Shown piece by piece: positions 1-10,880 of a stretch of DNA of 64,000 nucleotides. Under the pieces are notes generated by a model. That model was given only the letters and a program-made list of their open reading frames with translations. It did not search any database and was not told where the DNA came from. How positions within the stretch are numbered: the first letter of the stretch is position 1; the number at the start of each line of letters is the position of its first letter. A program made the position numbers and the translations under genes. Source of the DNA: Primulina eburnea (Eukaryota; Streptophyta; Magnoliopsida; Lamiales; Gesneriaceae); assembly GCF_022965805.1 (NCBI RefSeq), contig NC_133104.1, positions 20,837,892 to 20,901,891 of the forward strand, read 5' to 3'.

Positions 1-395
1 CAGACAGGATTCACAAGTCGTGAGAGCGTTTATATCAGACATATCAAACATGCCAACTCCCACTAGCTTGTTCATCCTTCTTGAGGAAATATGACCTAAT
101 CGAGCATGCCATAATTGTGCCGAATTAAGAGTATCTTGTTTGCGCTTATTTGTTGTTGTTATCGTTTGGACATTGTTAAGTGGAATATCTTTTAATTTTA
201 AGGTGTAGAGATTGTTTTCAAGTTCACCGGTACCAACTAAACATTCATTCTTGTAAATATTGCAAACACCTTTGCTAAATAAACAAGAAAATCCATCAAT
301 ATCTAGCATAGAAATGGAAATAATGTTTTTAACCAAGTCTGGTACATACAAAACATCTCTTAAAACCAAATTAAAATCATTTTTCAAACATAAAT
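1..395 (-). pseudogene. Copia B pol fragment: end of protease and GAG-pre-integrase domain
   Basis: Reading the minus strand from 395 to 1 gives an open frame typical of Ty1/copia: DVLYVPDLVKNI just after the protease, then the pre-integrase zinc-finger part with LWHARLGHIS and, at the window edge, CESCL. The histidine and cysteine pairs belong to the N-terminal zinc-binding part of copia integrase. The frame continues beyond position 1, so the rest of pol lies outside the window. It is the downstream part of the gag-protease gene at 8017-9045, separated from it by gypsy element A. Reading across the A insertion, with one copy of the TAAAT duplication, restores the frame, but a TGA at 8017-8019 already breaks the gene just before the junction. 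Confidence 0.85.
391..395. repeat. Target-site duplication of gypsy A, left copy (TAAAT)
   Basis: TAAAT lies immediately left of the first LTR base and is repeated at 8005-8009 immediately right of the last LTR base. A 5-bp duplication is the normal product of gypsy integrase. It proves that 396-8004 entered as one unit. Confidence 0.95.
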
Positions 396-1869
396 TGTAG
401 TGACCCGTTCCAGAATCACCTACTAATTGAAAACTAAGCATGCAATTAACTTAATAATTACTAATCAGAGATAATAGCGGAAACAACTAACAAATGATAG
501 TTATACAACCCAAACGAACTCTAGAACAACTCAAAATAAGGTAAAGAATATCTGGTACAACCATATCGAATCAAATGATACCGAAACTAAACCAACCGGC
601 TACTCAACGTCCTCCTCCTGCTCCTCCGGAACCATCCAACCTGAGACCTGCCCCGAGGGAATGGGGTGTCCAAGATAAACAAAACCGAGGACGTGAGCGA
701 TAAGAACGCCCAGTACAAAAGTATGAGTATACAGACCTATATGAAATGAACATGCTATGATCATGATACCGGGGTAGTCAAGAAACAGGAATCACAAAAG
801 GATCTCAACAATGCTCAGTCTAGAGGCGCCAAGTGGATAGTGCCGCGCGGTCCAACCTCTGGGTCACTGCATCCACTACAAGACAGACGTGGACCTAAAA
901 TGTCCCGGACCACCGAAGCCCTCCCGACCCGTCGGCCACTGTGTACTCTCGGTGTCCATGCGTCCACAAGACAGGGCTGAGCGGCCCCAAGATATAGCTT
1001 ATCTCGAAAGAGATACAGCTCAACAGCAAAGGCTATCTCGAAGGAGATACGGCTCAACATGAAATGCAACGTGCAGTAATAAACGTGACATAATAGCATG
1101 CATCATATGACATATATCAATGCACCACATAATCATGCAACACATATATGAATGTATACTCAACCAGGATATCTCGGATAGTACTTTCGTACCTCTATCA
1201 CAGCAATCCTAATCCACTGGAACAACCAGACAACAGGTCTAATCCAAGCCTATTCATCAAGTGAAAACCATCACTAAACTTATCTACCAGACTTAACTAG
1301 ATAATCCTGAGATAAATACTGATAAAATTCCAAACCTTCGTCCGTCGCTAGCCCGCTGATGCCGCTAGCTCCCAACTAGAGCACAGCTCTGCTACAAGAC
1401 CAGCAGCTCCCCGCTAGTGCCCAAATCTCGGAACAAGACTAGAACCTATCAGAAACGACTGAAATGCTATGGAACTCTCTGAATTGGCGAGTCAAAATGA
1501 GGAAATCCGACCACTATTTATAGGCCATGTTCGGATCCTCCGAACACCACTTCGGAACGTCCGAACGCTACGTGTCCACTGGCTCTTGACAGCTCATGAT
1601 CGGATCCTCCGATCATACACTTCGGACCGTCCGAACATGCACGTGTCCAGCTGCTCTTGACACCTCATGATCGGATCCACCGAACCTACACTTCGGAACG
1701 TCCGAACTCCCACGTGTCGATCAACTCTTGACACCTAATGATCGGATCCTCCGATCTCACTTCGGACCTTCCGAACTCTTCGGTGCTTCCGAACCATCTT
1801 CGGACCTTCCGATCATGATTAATCACCATTAATCCGTTAATTACCCAATTCGGCATTCGGGCTACTACA
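396..1869 (-). repeat. 3' LTR of gypsy A
   Basis: 1474 bp, about 99.8% identical to 6531-8004. In element orientation it begins at 1869 with TGTAGTAGCCC and ends at 396. A TATA-like box (plus-strand TATTTATA, 1515-1522) lies next to the U3 repeat array, so transcription would start near 1490 and run leftward. A 94-codon open frame at 815-1099 inside the LTR has no recognisable product. Confidence 0.95.
1532..1825 (-). promoter_or_regulatory. U3 tandem array of about 70-bp units with palindromes, G-box and TTGAC cores
   Basis: Units begin at 1532, 1601, 1672 and 1743, each with CGGATCC(T/A)CCGA. Each of the first three has two short palindromes of the form TCGGA-N-TCCGA 21-22 bp apart, then (C/T)ACGTGTC and CTCTTGACA. 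Units 2 and 3 contain the full G-box CACGTG. The fourth unit degenerates into further TTCGG-N-CCGAA palindromes. The array sits directly upstream of the TATA-like box in element orientation, so an enhancer role is the natural reading (inference). The other LTR has the same array at 7667-7960. Confidence 0.8.
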
Positions 1870-1882
1870 TTCTCCCCCCCTT
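1870..1882 (-). other. Polypurine tract of gypsy A
   Basis: TTCTCCCCCCCTT on the plus strand reads as a purine run on the element strand, directly adjoining the 3' LTR. This is the plus-strand primer for reverse transcription. The stretch from here to the gag-pol stop at 2021 holds no other gene. Confidence 0.9.
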
Positions 1883-2020
1883 AAAAGATTTCGTCCTCGA
1901 AATCAGGCTTAGAGAATGAACAAAACGAAATAACAACATCTCTATTATATCTCAATTGTTGTTGAATACAACTGATATCTCGATTACAATTGAAAAACAC
2001 AAACATATACAAAGCAAAAC

Positions 2021-5000
2021 TCAAAAGAGCTCTGGATGTTCTGAACGCATACGACTCTCTAACTCCCAAGTGGCTTCTTCAGTGCCTCTGCGCTGCCACT
2101 GTACTAAGACAAGAGGAATGATCTTATTCCGCAACACCTTGTCTTTGCGATCGAGAATCTGAACTGGTCGCTCCACGTAAGACAAATCTGATTCAAGTTG
2201 AACTTCAGAGGGATGCAAGATGTGAGACTCATCTGCTACGTATCGTCTCAACAAAGATACGTGGAACACATCATGAATACCGGACAAATACGGAGGTAAT
2301 GCTAACCTGTAAGCTAAATCTCCCACACATTCTAGAATCTCAAAAGGACCAATGAATCTCGGAGATAGCTTACCCTTGAGACCAAATCTCAAAATCCTGC
2401 GAAAAGGCGAAACTCGGAGAAACACTTTCTCACCTGGCTGAAAATAAAGAGGTCGCCGCTTGGTGTTCGCATAACTAGCCTGTCGATCCTGGGCAATCTT
2501 AATCCTCTTCTTGATTACTGCAACTTTATCAATAGCCTGCTGGACTAACTCCGGTCCCTCAACATGTCGTTCACCAACTTCGTCCCAGAATAAAGGAGTA
2601 CGACAACGTCGCCCATACAACGCCTCAAATGGTGCCATACCAATACTACGATGGTAGCTGTTGTTGTACGCGAACTCAATCAAAGGCAAATGATCCTGCC
2701 AAGCGGGTCCGAAATCCATAACACAGGCTCGCAACATATCCTCAAGCGTACGGATAGTCCTCTCTGACTGACCGTCAGTCTCCGGATGATAAGCAGTACT
2801 CAGACTCAGTGTAGTACCCAAAACTGACTGGAAACTACCCCAAAACCGTGAGGTAAAACGAGGATCTCTGTCACTGACAATACTGACAGGCACTCCATGC
2901 AAACGTACAATCTCCTGAATGTACAATCGAGCCATACGATCGAAAGTGAAATCCCGGTTATAAGACAGAAAATGAGCAGACTTGGTGAGTCGATCCACCA
3001 CTACCCAAATAGCGTCACTATTCCTCGACGATAATGGCAAGTGAGTAATGAAATCCATCGCGATATGCTCCCACTTCCATTCAGGAATAGGTAGATTCAA
3101 CAATAATCCTCCAGGTCGACGGTGCTCTGCCTTAACCTGTTGACAAACAAGACACTTGGAAACAAACTGATAAACACTGCGCTTCATCCCTTTCCACCAA
3201 AATCGTGTCCTCAAGTCTTTATACATCTTATTACTTCCTGGATGAATACTCAACTTACTTCGATGAGCATGAGATAAGATCTCCTCCCTCAAATTATCAT
3301 CTTCTGGTACTACAACTCGATTAGACAAACACAGAAGACCATTAGACTGATAATGGAAACCGCTATCTCCACCCGCTAACCGAGCTAATCTCTGAGTCTT
3401 GAGATCAGACATCTGAGCATCTCGAATCCGAGCGAACAAGGCTGGCTCAGATAAAATGGTAGCAACACGAATGCTCTCCATACCTTTCCGATGTTTGAAA
3501 TTAAATCCCAACGAACAACAATCCTGAATAGTACTAATCATAGCACTGGTCTGAAGTGCAGAAACTCTCACTTTGCGACTAAGAGCATCAGCTGTGAGAT
3601 TTGCAGATCCTGGATGGTACTTGATCTCGCAGTCATAATCTTTCAGCAAATCCATCCAACGACGTTGCCTCATGTTCAACTCAGCCTGAGTGAACAGATA
3701 TTTCAGACTCTTATGATCAGTAAAGATTTCAAACTTAACCCCGTACAAGTAATGACGCCAAATCTTCAGCGCGAACACAATAGCTGCCAACTCTAGATCA
3801 TGAGTAGGATACTTCTCCTCGTGAGATTTCAGCTGTCTGGAAGCATAAGCAATCACATGACCGTTTTGCGTCAACACACACCCTAAGCCTTGAGAAGAGG
3901 CATCGGTGTAAACACTGAAACCATCAGATCCTGACGGTAACGCCAAAACAGGTGCAGAAGTCAGAAGTCGACGAAGCTCTCTGAAACTATCTTCGCACTC
4001 AGATGACCACTCAAATGGAACATCCTTCCGAGTAAGTTGCGTCAAAGGTCTAGCTACCTGGGAGAAATTCACGATGAAGCGACGATAATACCCTGCTAGA
4101 CCTAGAAAACTACGGATCTCAGCCACCGTCGTAGGTCGTGACCAATTTAGCACTGCCTCAATCTTGCTGGGATCCACAGAAATTCCTTCCTTGGAAATCA
4201 CATGACCAAGGAATACTACACGATCAATCCAGAACTCGCACTTACTCAGCTTAGCATACAATTGCTTCTCGCGAAGAATCTGCAACACAATCCTCAAGTG
4301 CTGGACATGCTCTTCCACACTATGAGAATAGATCAAGATATCGTCAATGAAAACCACCACAAACTGATCCAGAAAATCTCGGAAGACTCGGTTCATCAGA
4401 TTCATGAACACCGCTGGCGCATTCGTCAATCCGAATGGCATAACTAGAAACTCGTAATGCCCATAACGAGTACGAAATGCAGTCTTGGAAATATCATCAT
4501 CTCTGACTCTCATCTGATGATAACCTGATCGCAAGTCGATCTTGGAGTAAACAGAAGTACCCTGAAGCTGATCGAACAAGTCATCAATACGGGGTAATGG
4601 GTACTTGTTTTTGATCGTCACCCGATTCAGCTGGCGATAATCAATGCACAACCGCATCGATCCATCCTTCTTCTTGACAAACAAGACTGGAGCTCCCCAA
4701 GGCGAAACACTCGGGCGAATATAACCCTTATCAAGAAGATCCTGCAATTGCTGCTTCAGCTCTCTCATCTCTGACGGAGCCAGACGATAGGGGGCACGAG
4801 AAATCGGTGCAGTCCCTGGCATTAATTCAATGCCAAACTCCACCTCTCTAACCGGAGGAAAACCAGGAATCTCTTCTGGAAATACATCAGGAAATTCACA
4901 AACCACTGGAATATCCTCTATACCAACACTACCTGTGGACGTATCAATTGTATAGATGAGGTAGCCTTCCCCGCCCGCCTCTAAAGCACGACAGGCTTTC

Positions 5001-6439
5001 AGAGCAGATACTACTGGCATCGGAGGTCGCGCTCCCTCACCATAGAAAAACCAACTAGAGCTCTCAGTCGTACGAAACTGAACAAGCTTCTGGTAACAAT
5101 CCACAGTAGCTCGGTAGGTAGTCAAAATGTCTATACCCAAAATACAATCAAAATCTTCCATCTCCAGAATCATAAGATTCGCAGTCAACTCGTTACCCTC
5201 AAAATCTAAAGGACAACCCATCACTAGACGCTTGGCTAAAACCGAATGACCCATCGGGGTAGAAACAGAAAGAATGACGTCTAGAGAAACATACGGTAAC
5301 TTATGACGTTTAACGAATCGTGCAGAAATGAATGAATGAGATGCTCCGGTATCTATAAGAACAAAAGCAGGAATACCGCATAAACAAAAAGTACCTGCTA
5401 TGACTCTCTCGGTCTCGTCTGCAGCCTGATCCTGGTTCAACGCAAAAACTTGACCTTGGGCACGAGGTCGAAGATTCGAACTACCCACTGCCTGACCCTG
5501 CCTCCTCTGCTGAACAGTCGCCTGAGATCCAGAACCAGATCCTGCTCCACCTCGCAACTGAGGACAATTATTCTTAATATGCCCCATCTCTCCGCACTGA
5601 TAACAAGCTCCTGCGGCTACTCGGCATTGCTCCGATGGATGGTTCTTCCCACAATGCGCACAAGACTCCTTCTTCTTACCAAAGCGGAAAACACCGCTAG
5701 ATCGAGATCTAGATCCAGAAGAAGACGAACCAGATTTCTTGAACGACTGAGATCGAGGCCTCAAAGTACTCGGAGGTCTAGAAGAAAGAATAGCCCTACC
5801 ACGCTGGAGACTGATCTCTGCTTGACGACACCGGTTCACCAACCCATCGTACGAAGTAGGATTATCACAGACAGTGACTCGATCAAAGATCTCCTGATTA
5901 AGGCCCTGGAGGAAATGATCATACTTGGCCTCAGAACTGCCACTGATATGAGGAGCGAAGGGTAATAACTCAAAGAATTTCTGCTGATACTCATCAACAG
6001 ACATACTCCCCTGCTTCAGGTTCAAGAGCTCAATCGTCTTGGCCTGGCGAAGGGCTGGAGGAAAGTACAGCTGCATGAACGCTGCACGGAAATCGGCCCA
6101 AGTCGCTCTACCCTGAGACTGAACTATCGGCGCAGAAGTCGATCGCCACCACCTGCGAGCACGGCCCTCAAGAAGAAAACTAAGGGTCTCCATCTTCTGC
6201 TCATCGGTGCACTGGAATGCGCGGAAACAACTCTCCATGCGCTCTAACCAATCCTCCGCATCATCGGGAGTCTCACCGCCAACTAAAGGCTTAGGCCCCA
6301 TCTGCATGAAACGATGCATATCGAAACGCCTAGGACCATCCCGACGATGACGATGCTCATGGTGACGCCTAAGATCATCCTGGTCACCCCATCGACCTAC
6401 ACTCCCCTGACTACTCCCGTCATCAAAATGGTCAGCCAT
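2021..6439 (-). CDS. Gag-pol polyprotein of gypsy A (intact)
   Basis: One frame with stop TGA at 2021-2023. The frame opens at 6514, but the Met at 6437-6439 (MADHFDDG) is the likelier start because the upstream codons lie at the primer site; this gives about 1472 residues. Counting from 6514, domains run: gag, with zinc knuckle [14 protein letters not shown] near residue 300; aspartic protease with [10 protein letters not shown] near 385; reverse transcriptase with FIDDILIYS near 720; RNase H with [11 protein letters not shown] near 868; integrase HHCC finger at about 1085-1130 and the DDE core, with D in MDFITHL near 1152, D in SDRDPRF near 1215 and E in GQSERTI about 35 residues later; and a chromodomain-like C-terminus ([12 protein letters not shown]). 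All catalytic residues that I can locate are present. Not a host gene. Confidence 0.95.
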   Translation of the reverse strand: MADHFDDGSSQGSVGRWGDQDDLRRHHEHRHRRDGPRRFDMHRFMQMGPKPLVGGETPDDAEDWLERMESCFRAFQCTDEQKMETLSFLLEGRARRWWRSTSAPIVQSQGRATWADFRAAFMQLYFPPALRQAKTIELLNLKQGSMSVDEYQQKFFELLPFAPHISGSSEAKYDHFLQGLNQEIFDRVTVCDNPTSYDGLVNRCRQAEISLQRGRAILSSRPPSTLRPRSQSFKKSGSSSSGSRSRSSGVFRFGKKKESCAHCGKNHPSEQCRVAAGACYQCGEMGHIKNNCPQLRGGAGSGSGSQATVQQRRQGQAVGSSNLRPRAQGQVFALNQDQAADETERVIAGTFCLCGIPAFVLIDTGASHSFISARFVKRHKLPYVSLDVILSVSTPMGHSVLAKRLVMGCPLDFEGNELTANLMILEMEDFDCILGIDILTTYRATVDCYQKLVQFRTTESSSWFFYGEGARPPMPVVSALKACRALEAGGEGYLIYTIDTSTGSVGIEDIPVVCEFPDVFPEEIPGFPPVREVEFGIELMPGTAPISRAPYRLAPSEMRELKQQLQDLLDKGYIRPSVSPWGAPVLFVKKKDGSMRLCIDYRQLNRVTIKNKYPLPRIDDLFDQLQGTSVYSKIDLRSGYHQMRVRDDDISKTAFRTRYGHYEFLVMPFGLTNAPAVFMNLMNRVFRDFLDQFVVVFIDDILIYSHSVEEHVQHLRIVLQILREKQLYAKLSKCEFWIDRVVFLGHVISKEGISVDPSKIEAVLNWSRPTTVAEIRSFLGLAGYYRRFIVNFSQVARPLTQLTRKDVPFEWSSECEDSFRELRRLLTSAPVLALPSGSDGFSVYTDASSQGLGCVLTQNGHVIAYASRQLKSHEEKYPTHDLELAAIVFALKIWRHYLYGVKFEIFTDHKSLKYLFTQAELNMRQRRWMDLLKDYDCEIKYHPGSANLTADALSRKVRVSALQTSAMISTIQDCCSLGFNFKHRKGMESIRVATILSEPALFARIRDAQMSDLKTQRLARLAGGDSGFHYQSNGLLCLSNRVVVPEDDNLREEILSHAHRSKLSIHPGSNKMYKDLRTRFWWKGMKRSVYQFVSKCLVCQQVKAEHRRPGGLLLNLPIPEWKWEHIAMDFITHLPLSSRNSDAIWVVVDRLTKSAHFLSYNRDFTFDRMARLYIQEIVRLHGVPVSIVSDRDPRFTSRFWGSFQSVLGTTLSLSTAYHPETDGQSERTIRTLEDMLRACVMDFGPAWQDHLPLIEFAYNNSYHRSIGMAPFEALYGRRCRTPLFWDEVGERHVEGPELVQQAIDKVAVIKKRIKIAQDRQASYANTKRRPLYFQPGEKVFLRVSPFRRILRFGLKGKLSPRFIGPFEILECVGDLAYRLALPPYLSGIHDVFHVSLLRRYVADESHILHPSEVQLESDLSYVERPVQILDRKDKVLRNKIIPLVLVQWQRRGTEEATWELESRMRSEHPELF

Positions 6440-6514
6440 CGCTACAAGATAGAATAGGGAAAAATGGTCAACGGAAATCCCAAAACAAAATCTATATCCC
6501 AAAATCATACGCAT

Positions 6515-6526
6515 GCTCTGATACCA
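6515..6526 (-). other. Primer-binding site of gypsy A
   Basis: GCTCTGATACCA on the plus strand, i.e. TGGTATCAGAGC in the element, complementary to the 3' end of initiator tRNA-Met. It is four bases from the 5' LTR (6531). Confidence 0.92.
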
Positions 6527-6530
6527 TAAA

Positions 6531-8004
6531 TGTAGTGACCCGTTCCAGAATCACCTACTAATTGAAAACTAAGCATGCAATTAACTTAATAATTACTAAT
6601 CAGAGATAATAGCGGAAACAACTAACAAATGATAGTTATACAACCCAAACGAACTCTAGAACAACTCAAAATAAGGTAAAGAATATCTGGTACAACCATA
6701 TCGAATCAAATGATACCGAAACTAAACCAACCGGCTACTCAACGTCCTCCTCCTGCTCCTCCGGAACCATCCAACCTGAGACCTGCCCCGAGGGAATGGG
6801 GTGTCCAAGATAAACAAAACCGAGGACGTGAGCGATAAGAACGCCCAGTACAAAAGTATGAGTATACAGACCTATATGAAATGCACATGCTATGATCATG
6901 ATACCGGGGTAGTCAAGAAACAGGAATCACAAAAGGATCTCAACAATGCTCAGTCTAGAGGCGCCAAGTGGATAGTGCCGCGCGGTCCAACCTCTGGGTC
7001 ACTGCATCCACTACAAGACAGACGTGGACCTAAAATGTCCCGGACCACCGAAGCCCTCCCGACCCGTCGGCCACTGTGTACTCTCGGTGTCCATGCGTCC
7101 ACAAGACAGGGCTGAGCGGCCCCAAGATATAGCTTATCTCGAAAGAGATACAGCTCAACAGCAAAGGCTATCTCGAAGGAGATACGGCTCAACATGAAAT
7201 GCAACGTGCAGTAATAAACGTGACATAATAGCATGCATCATATGACATATATCAATGCACCACATAATCATGCAACACATATATGAATGTATACTCAACC
7301 AGGATATCTCGGATAGTACTTTCGTACCTCTATCACAGCAATCCTAATCCACTGGAACAACCAGACAACAGGTCTAATCCAAGCCTATTCATCAAGTGAA
7401 AACCATCACTAAACTTATCTACCAGACTTAACTAGATAATCCTGAGATAAATACTGATAAAATTCCAAACCTTCGTCCGTCGCTAGCCCGCTGATGCCGC
7501 TAGCTCCCAACTAGAGCACAGCTCTGCTACAAGACCAGCAGCTCCCCGCTAGTGCCCAAATCTCGGAACAAGACTAGAACCTGTCAGAAACGACTGAAAT
7601 GCTATGGAACTCTCTGAATTGGCGAGTCAAAATGAGGAAATCCGACCACTATTTATAGGCCATGTTCGGATCCTCCGAACACCACTTCGGAACGTCCGAA
7701 CGCTACGTGTCCACTGGCTCTTGACAGCTCATGATCGGATCCTCCGATCATACACTTCGGACCGTCCGAACATGCACGTGTCCAGCTGCTCTTGACACCT
7801 TATGATCGGATCCACCGAACCTACACTTCGGAACGTCCGAACTCCCACGTGTCGATCAACTCTTGACACCTAATGATCGGATCCTCCGATCTCACTTCGG
7901 ACCTTCCGAACTCTTCGGTGCTTCCGAACCATCTTCGGACCTTCCGATCATGATTAATCACCATTAATCCGTTAATTACCCAATTCGGCATTCGGGCTAC
8001 TACA
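6531..8004 (-). repeat. 5' LTR of gypsy A
   Basis: 1474 bp, near-identical to 396-1869. It carries its own TATA-like box at 7650-7657 and the U3 repeat array at 7667-7960. This copy would drive the element transcript leftward into gag-pol. It is followed by TAAAT (8005-8009), the right copy of the target duplication. Confidence 0.95.
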
Positions 8005-8009
8005 TAAAT
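8005..8009. repeat. Target-site duplication of gypsy A, right copy (TAAAT)
   Basis: Matches 391-395. After it the protease gene of copia B resumes. Confidence 0.95.
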
Positions 8010-8016
8010 AAACATC

Positions 8017-9045
8017 TCATACGGCTTTGGCAGCAACCCTTGCTCCATTGCCCATCCTCAGGAAGGTCTCACCCTCTCGGAGCCTCCTACTTCTTCCCAT
8101 CACCTGCAAATCATTACAGAGATGTGAGCCACAGCCGGTATCCAATACCCAAGAAGTAGAGTTAATAGAGATATTCACTTCAATGTAGAACATACCTTTA
8201 GCAGAACCCTTCTGCGCAAGATATTCCCTGCAGTTACGCCTCCAATGTCCAGGCTTCTTGCAGTGGTGACAGATGTCAACAGTCTTTTCAGCCTTCACTG
8301 GCGCGGCTGCCACAACGGGACTCGAAGTCTGCCTCTTCAAGGGCTCGCTCTTCTTGGTACGCTGGAAAGAACGCTTCTTTCCCTTCCCAGGTGGACCGGT
8401 CTTCGTGCCAGATGAAGAGCCCACATAAAGAACCGGCTTCTCCTTCTTGATCGTGGACTCAAAGGTCACAAGCATGTTCACCAACTCTTCAAGGCTGGGC
8501 TCAAGCTTGTTCATATTGAAGTTCACGACAAAAGGATCGAAAGAGCTGGGCAATGACAACAGCAACACATCCGTGGTCAACTCCGATGGCAAGATCAAAT
8601 CCATGCCTACGAGTTTATCCACGAGCCCAATCAACTTTAGGCCATGCTCATGGACCGAAGTCCCATCTCGCATGCGTAAAGTGATGAGCTCCTTCACTGT
8701 GGCATGCCTCAAAGGCCGAGTCTGCTCACCGAAGAGCTCCTTGAGGTGCATATGAATGTCAGCAGCATTCTTAGCATCCTCGAATCGCCTTTGTAGCTCA
8801 TCGTTCATCGAAGCCTGCATATAACACTTCGCCTTCAAGTCATGGTCGCACCAATCCTTGTAGGTCTGCAATTCCTCAGGAGTGCAGCCTATAGGAGCCT
8901 CAGCAGGGGGCGCCTCAGTAAGTGTATATGCGATCTTCTCCGAGTTTAGGACAATCTTTAAATTTCTTAGCCAAGTGATATAGTTTGGTCCGGTTAGAAT
9001 GTGTTTTTCGAGAATGACCGAAAACGGGTTGCGAATTGATGACAT
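8017..9045 (-). pseudogene. Copia B gag and N-terminal protease
   Basis: 342 codons. The start MSSIRNPF at 9045 matches the homologous starts in copies C and D. Order: copia gag (LTGPNYITWLRNLKIVL, ELFGEQTRPLRHATVKEL), zinc knuckle CHHCKKPGHWRRNC near residue 260, and the protease start STSWVLDTGCGSHLC near 300. The frame ends at TGA 8017-8019; in the other copies this codon is GGA (Gly) followed by DVY. So B carried a G-to-T nonsense change in protease in addition to the A insertion a few bases away. Gag itself is intact. Confidence 0.88.
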
Positions 9046-10866
9046 GTCAAAGATTGTACTGAAAAGTAAAACAGATAAATGTTAATGACTATTTTAAAAT
9101 ATTTAATAAGATATAAAGTTTGGACTTTTACTTTATAAATAATCGCTCCCACTGTTTTGACATTTTCACTACCCTCTAGTGAAAACGGGAAACACTTTCC
9201 TCAGAAGGTACGTAAGGTCCAATTAGCGAATTGTGATCCCGAATAATATCGGCCATCACAATTCCTAAAAGGTAGTTTCCAATTGCATCGCCATGCAACC
9301 CTCTACGTAAACTTTTGTCTCACGTTTGATTAGGACCCAATAATATGACGTCGTTCATCTTTACGTGTCAAGCCTAACCCATCGATATTGAACCTTAATG
9401 GACGGTCGCCATGAGTTCCCTCAATAATATGAGCCGAAATCATGGGAGTTCCACGTAGTTCACATCACAATGTCAATGGATGTCACAGCTTTCCGGCACT
9501 CAAGGCTCTCCCAATAATATGAGCCGAGCCCCGAGTACGGGTAGCGTTCATCATGCATCCATTGTCGATGGAAGATAAGGAAATTATAAACAAATTTATA
9601 ATTCCCCTTTTCGGACTTGATATTAATTTTGAATCTTATTCAAAATGAGGGTTTTTAATTTTGAAAGGTCTCATCATTAATTTTATTTTAAAAGCTCGCC
9701 ATGTTTGATCGTATGTTTGCCGGATTCATGCAACTTTGTTATTATAATAATAATAACGCACATACTCATTATTTATAACATATCATGCATATATTATAAA
9801 TAGAAAACAGTACAAGGATGATCAATTGCCCCAACACTAATGGCCCGTGTGAGCCAAACACGGGCCTAGGTCCAATCCTAGGGTAAATGCAAGGGATGCA
9901 ATGCAACTAAACTATTACATTAGCATCCTATATTACATGTCTTCGATCTTCATAATCACCAAGGCCACCATCTTCCAATCTTGATCTTCCCCTATTCTAA
10001 TATTTACAATTAAATATCCATGGCACATAGGGATACATCTCATGGGGTGGGAACGGGCCATAAACCAAGCCCACTTAATAAATTGATAATTATTACAATC
10101 ATTCAACACAAATATCCTAGCATACACCTAGCAAATTGGGCTTGGGCTTTTGATCATCCTTCATGCATAATATCACATATCATACACCATCAATTAATTA
10201 TCACTATAATTAATTGATCCAATATTATATATCTTGATCCAATCACTAACCGCCACAATTATAAATTAAATTAACAAAGTATACAAACACCTTTGTTTAC
10301 TTTCAAATTAATTTATTTATAATCGAATTTCTTGTAAATCACAATTTACTATAAATAATTAAAGTCCTACTTCAATTATTTATTTTATGAGAAAATATGT
10401 GCAACAATTGTAAATTTAAACTTAAGGGCCCAAAAACCATTTTTCACCAAAAATACTTTGGCCCATTTAAATTTCACAAATTATGTTGGCCATCCAATGG
10501 CCCAACAACTCAAGGTCCATGACACTAAGATTGTCCAAAACACTTTTGGAAACCCTAGCCGTCATCGCCGTCGCCGGAGCTCCGTCGCCGGATTCCGGCA
10601 ACAAAAAAAAAAATTTTTTTTTTTTTATTTAAAACAGGAATTTCCGGGCAGCCCGTAGGCTGCCCAAACATGCTGCCCGAAATAATTCGGGCAGCCCGAA
10701 ACTCACGGGCAGCAACAAGCTGCCCGAAAATAATTTTTTTTTTTTTTTTTGTTTTCCTTCAAAAATTTTCGGCCTTGCTCATATTCTTGCACATAAAATT
10801 TCAAGCGGTTAGAAATCGAATCTCAACATAATATTATGTAAATATAGCACAAAATCCGTAACCTTA
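9046..10866 (-). other. Long untranslated leader of copia B
   Basis: About 1.8 kb between gag and the primer site with no credible gene; it aligns along its length with 15102-16833 in copy C and in part with D and M. It holds four AATAATAT motifs at about 9242, 9339, 9423 and 9513; two neighbouring hairpins near 9840-9885; a run of GGCCCA-type motifs and a telo-box AAACCCTA (10550-10557) in antisense orientation; and a GC-rich cluster of GGGCAGC/CTGCCCG palindromes at 10643-10725 between long A and T runs. A 66-codon plus-strand frame at 10458-10658 is only partly kept in C and is not called as a gene. Confidence 0.8.
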
Positions 10867-10878
10867 GCTCGGATACCA
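10867..10878 (-). other. Primer-binding site of copia B
   Basis: GCTCGGATACCA on the plus strand gives TGGTATCCGAGC, two bases from the LTR. It is one base off the usual initiator-Met match TGGTATCAGAGC, and the same variant is found in C (16834-16845) and M (63112-63123), so it is a family trait. Confidence 0.85.
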
Positions 10879-10880
10879 CT

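Larger units (their letters stand above)
396..8004 (-). mobile_element. Complete Ty3/gypsy chromovirus-like retrotransposon A
   Basis: A full element in minus orientation: 3' LTR 396-1869, polypurine tract, gag-pol 2021-6439, primer site 6515-6526, 5' LTR 6531-8004. Both LTRs are 1474 bp, start TGTAGTGACCC and end GGGCTACTACA on the plus strand. I count three differences between them by eye (near 748/6883, 1448/7583 and 1726/7801). With a commonly used plant LTR rate of about 1.3e-8 per site per year this points to an insertion of the order of 1e5 years. The polyprotein is open from end to end. Target duplication TAAAT. This is the youngest and only apparently coding-competent element here. 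Clade (Tekay/Del) is inferred from the polyprotein C-terminus. Confidence 0.95.

Noticed and set aside
815..1099. 94-codon minus-strand frame in the A LTR, repeated at 6950-7234
   Set aside because: It occurs twice only because the LTR does; no recognisable domain and no support from a diverged copy.
5450..5965. 171-codon plus-strand frame, basic protein rich in Arg and Ser
   Set aside because: It is the antisense shadow of the serine-rich linker and gag of element A.
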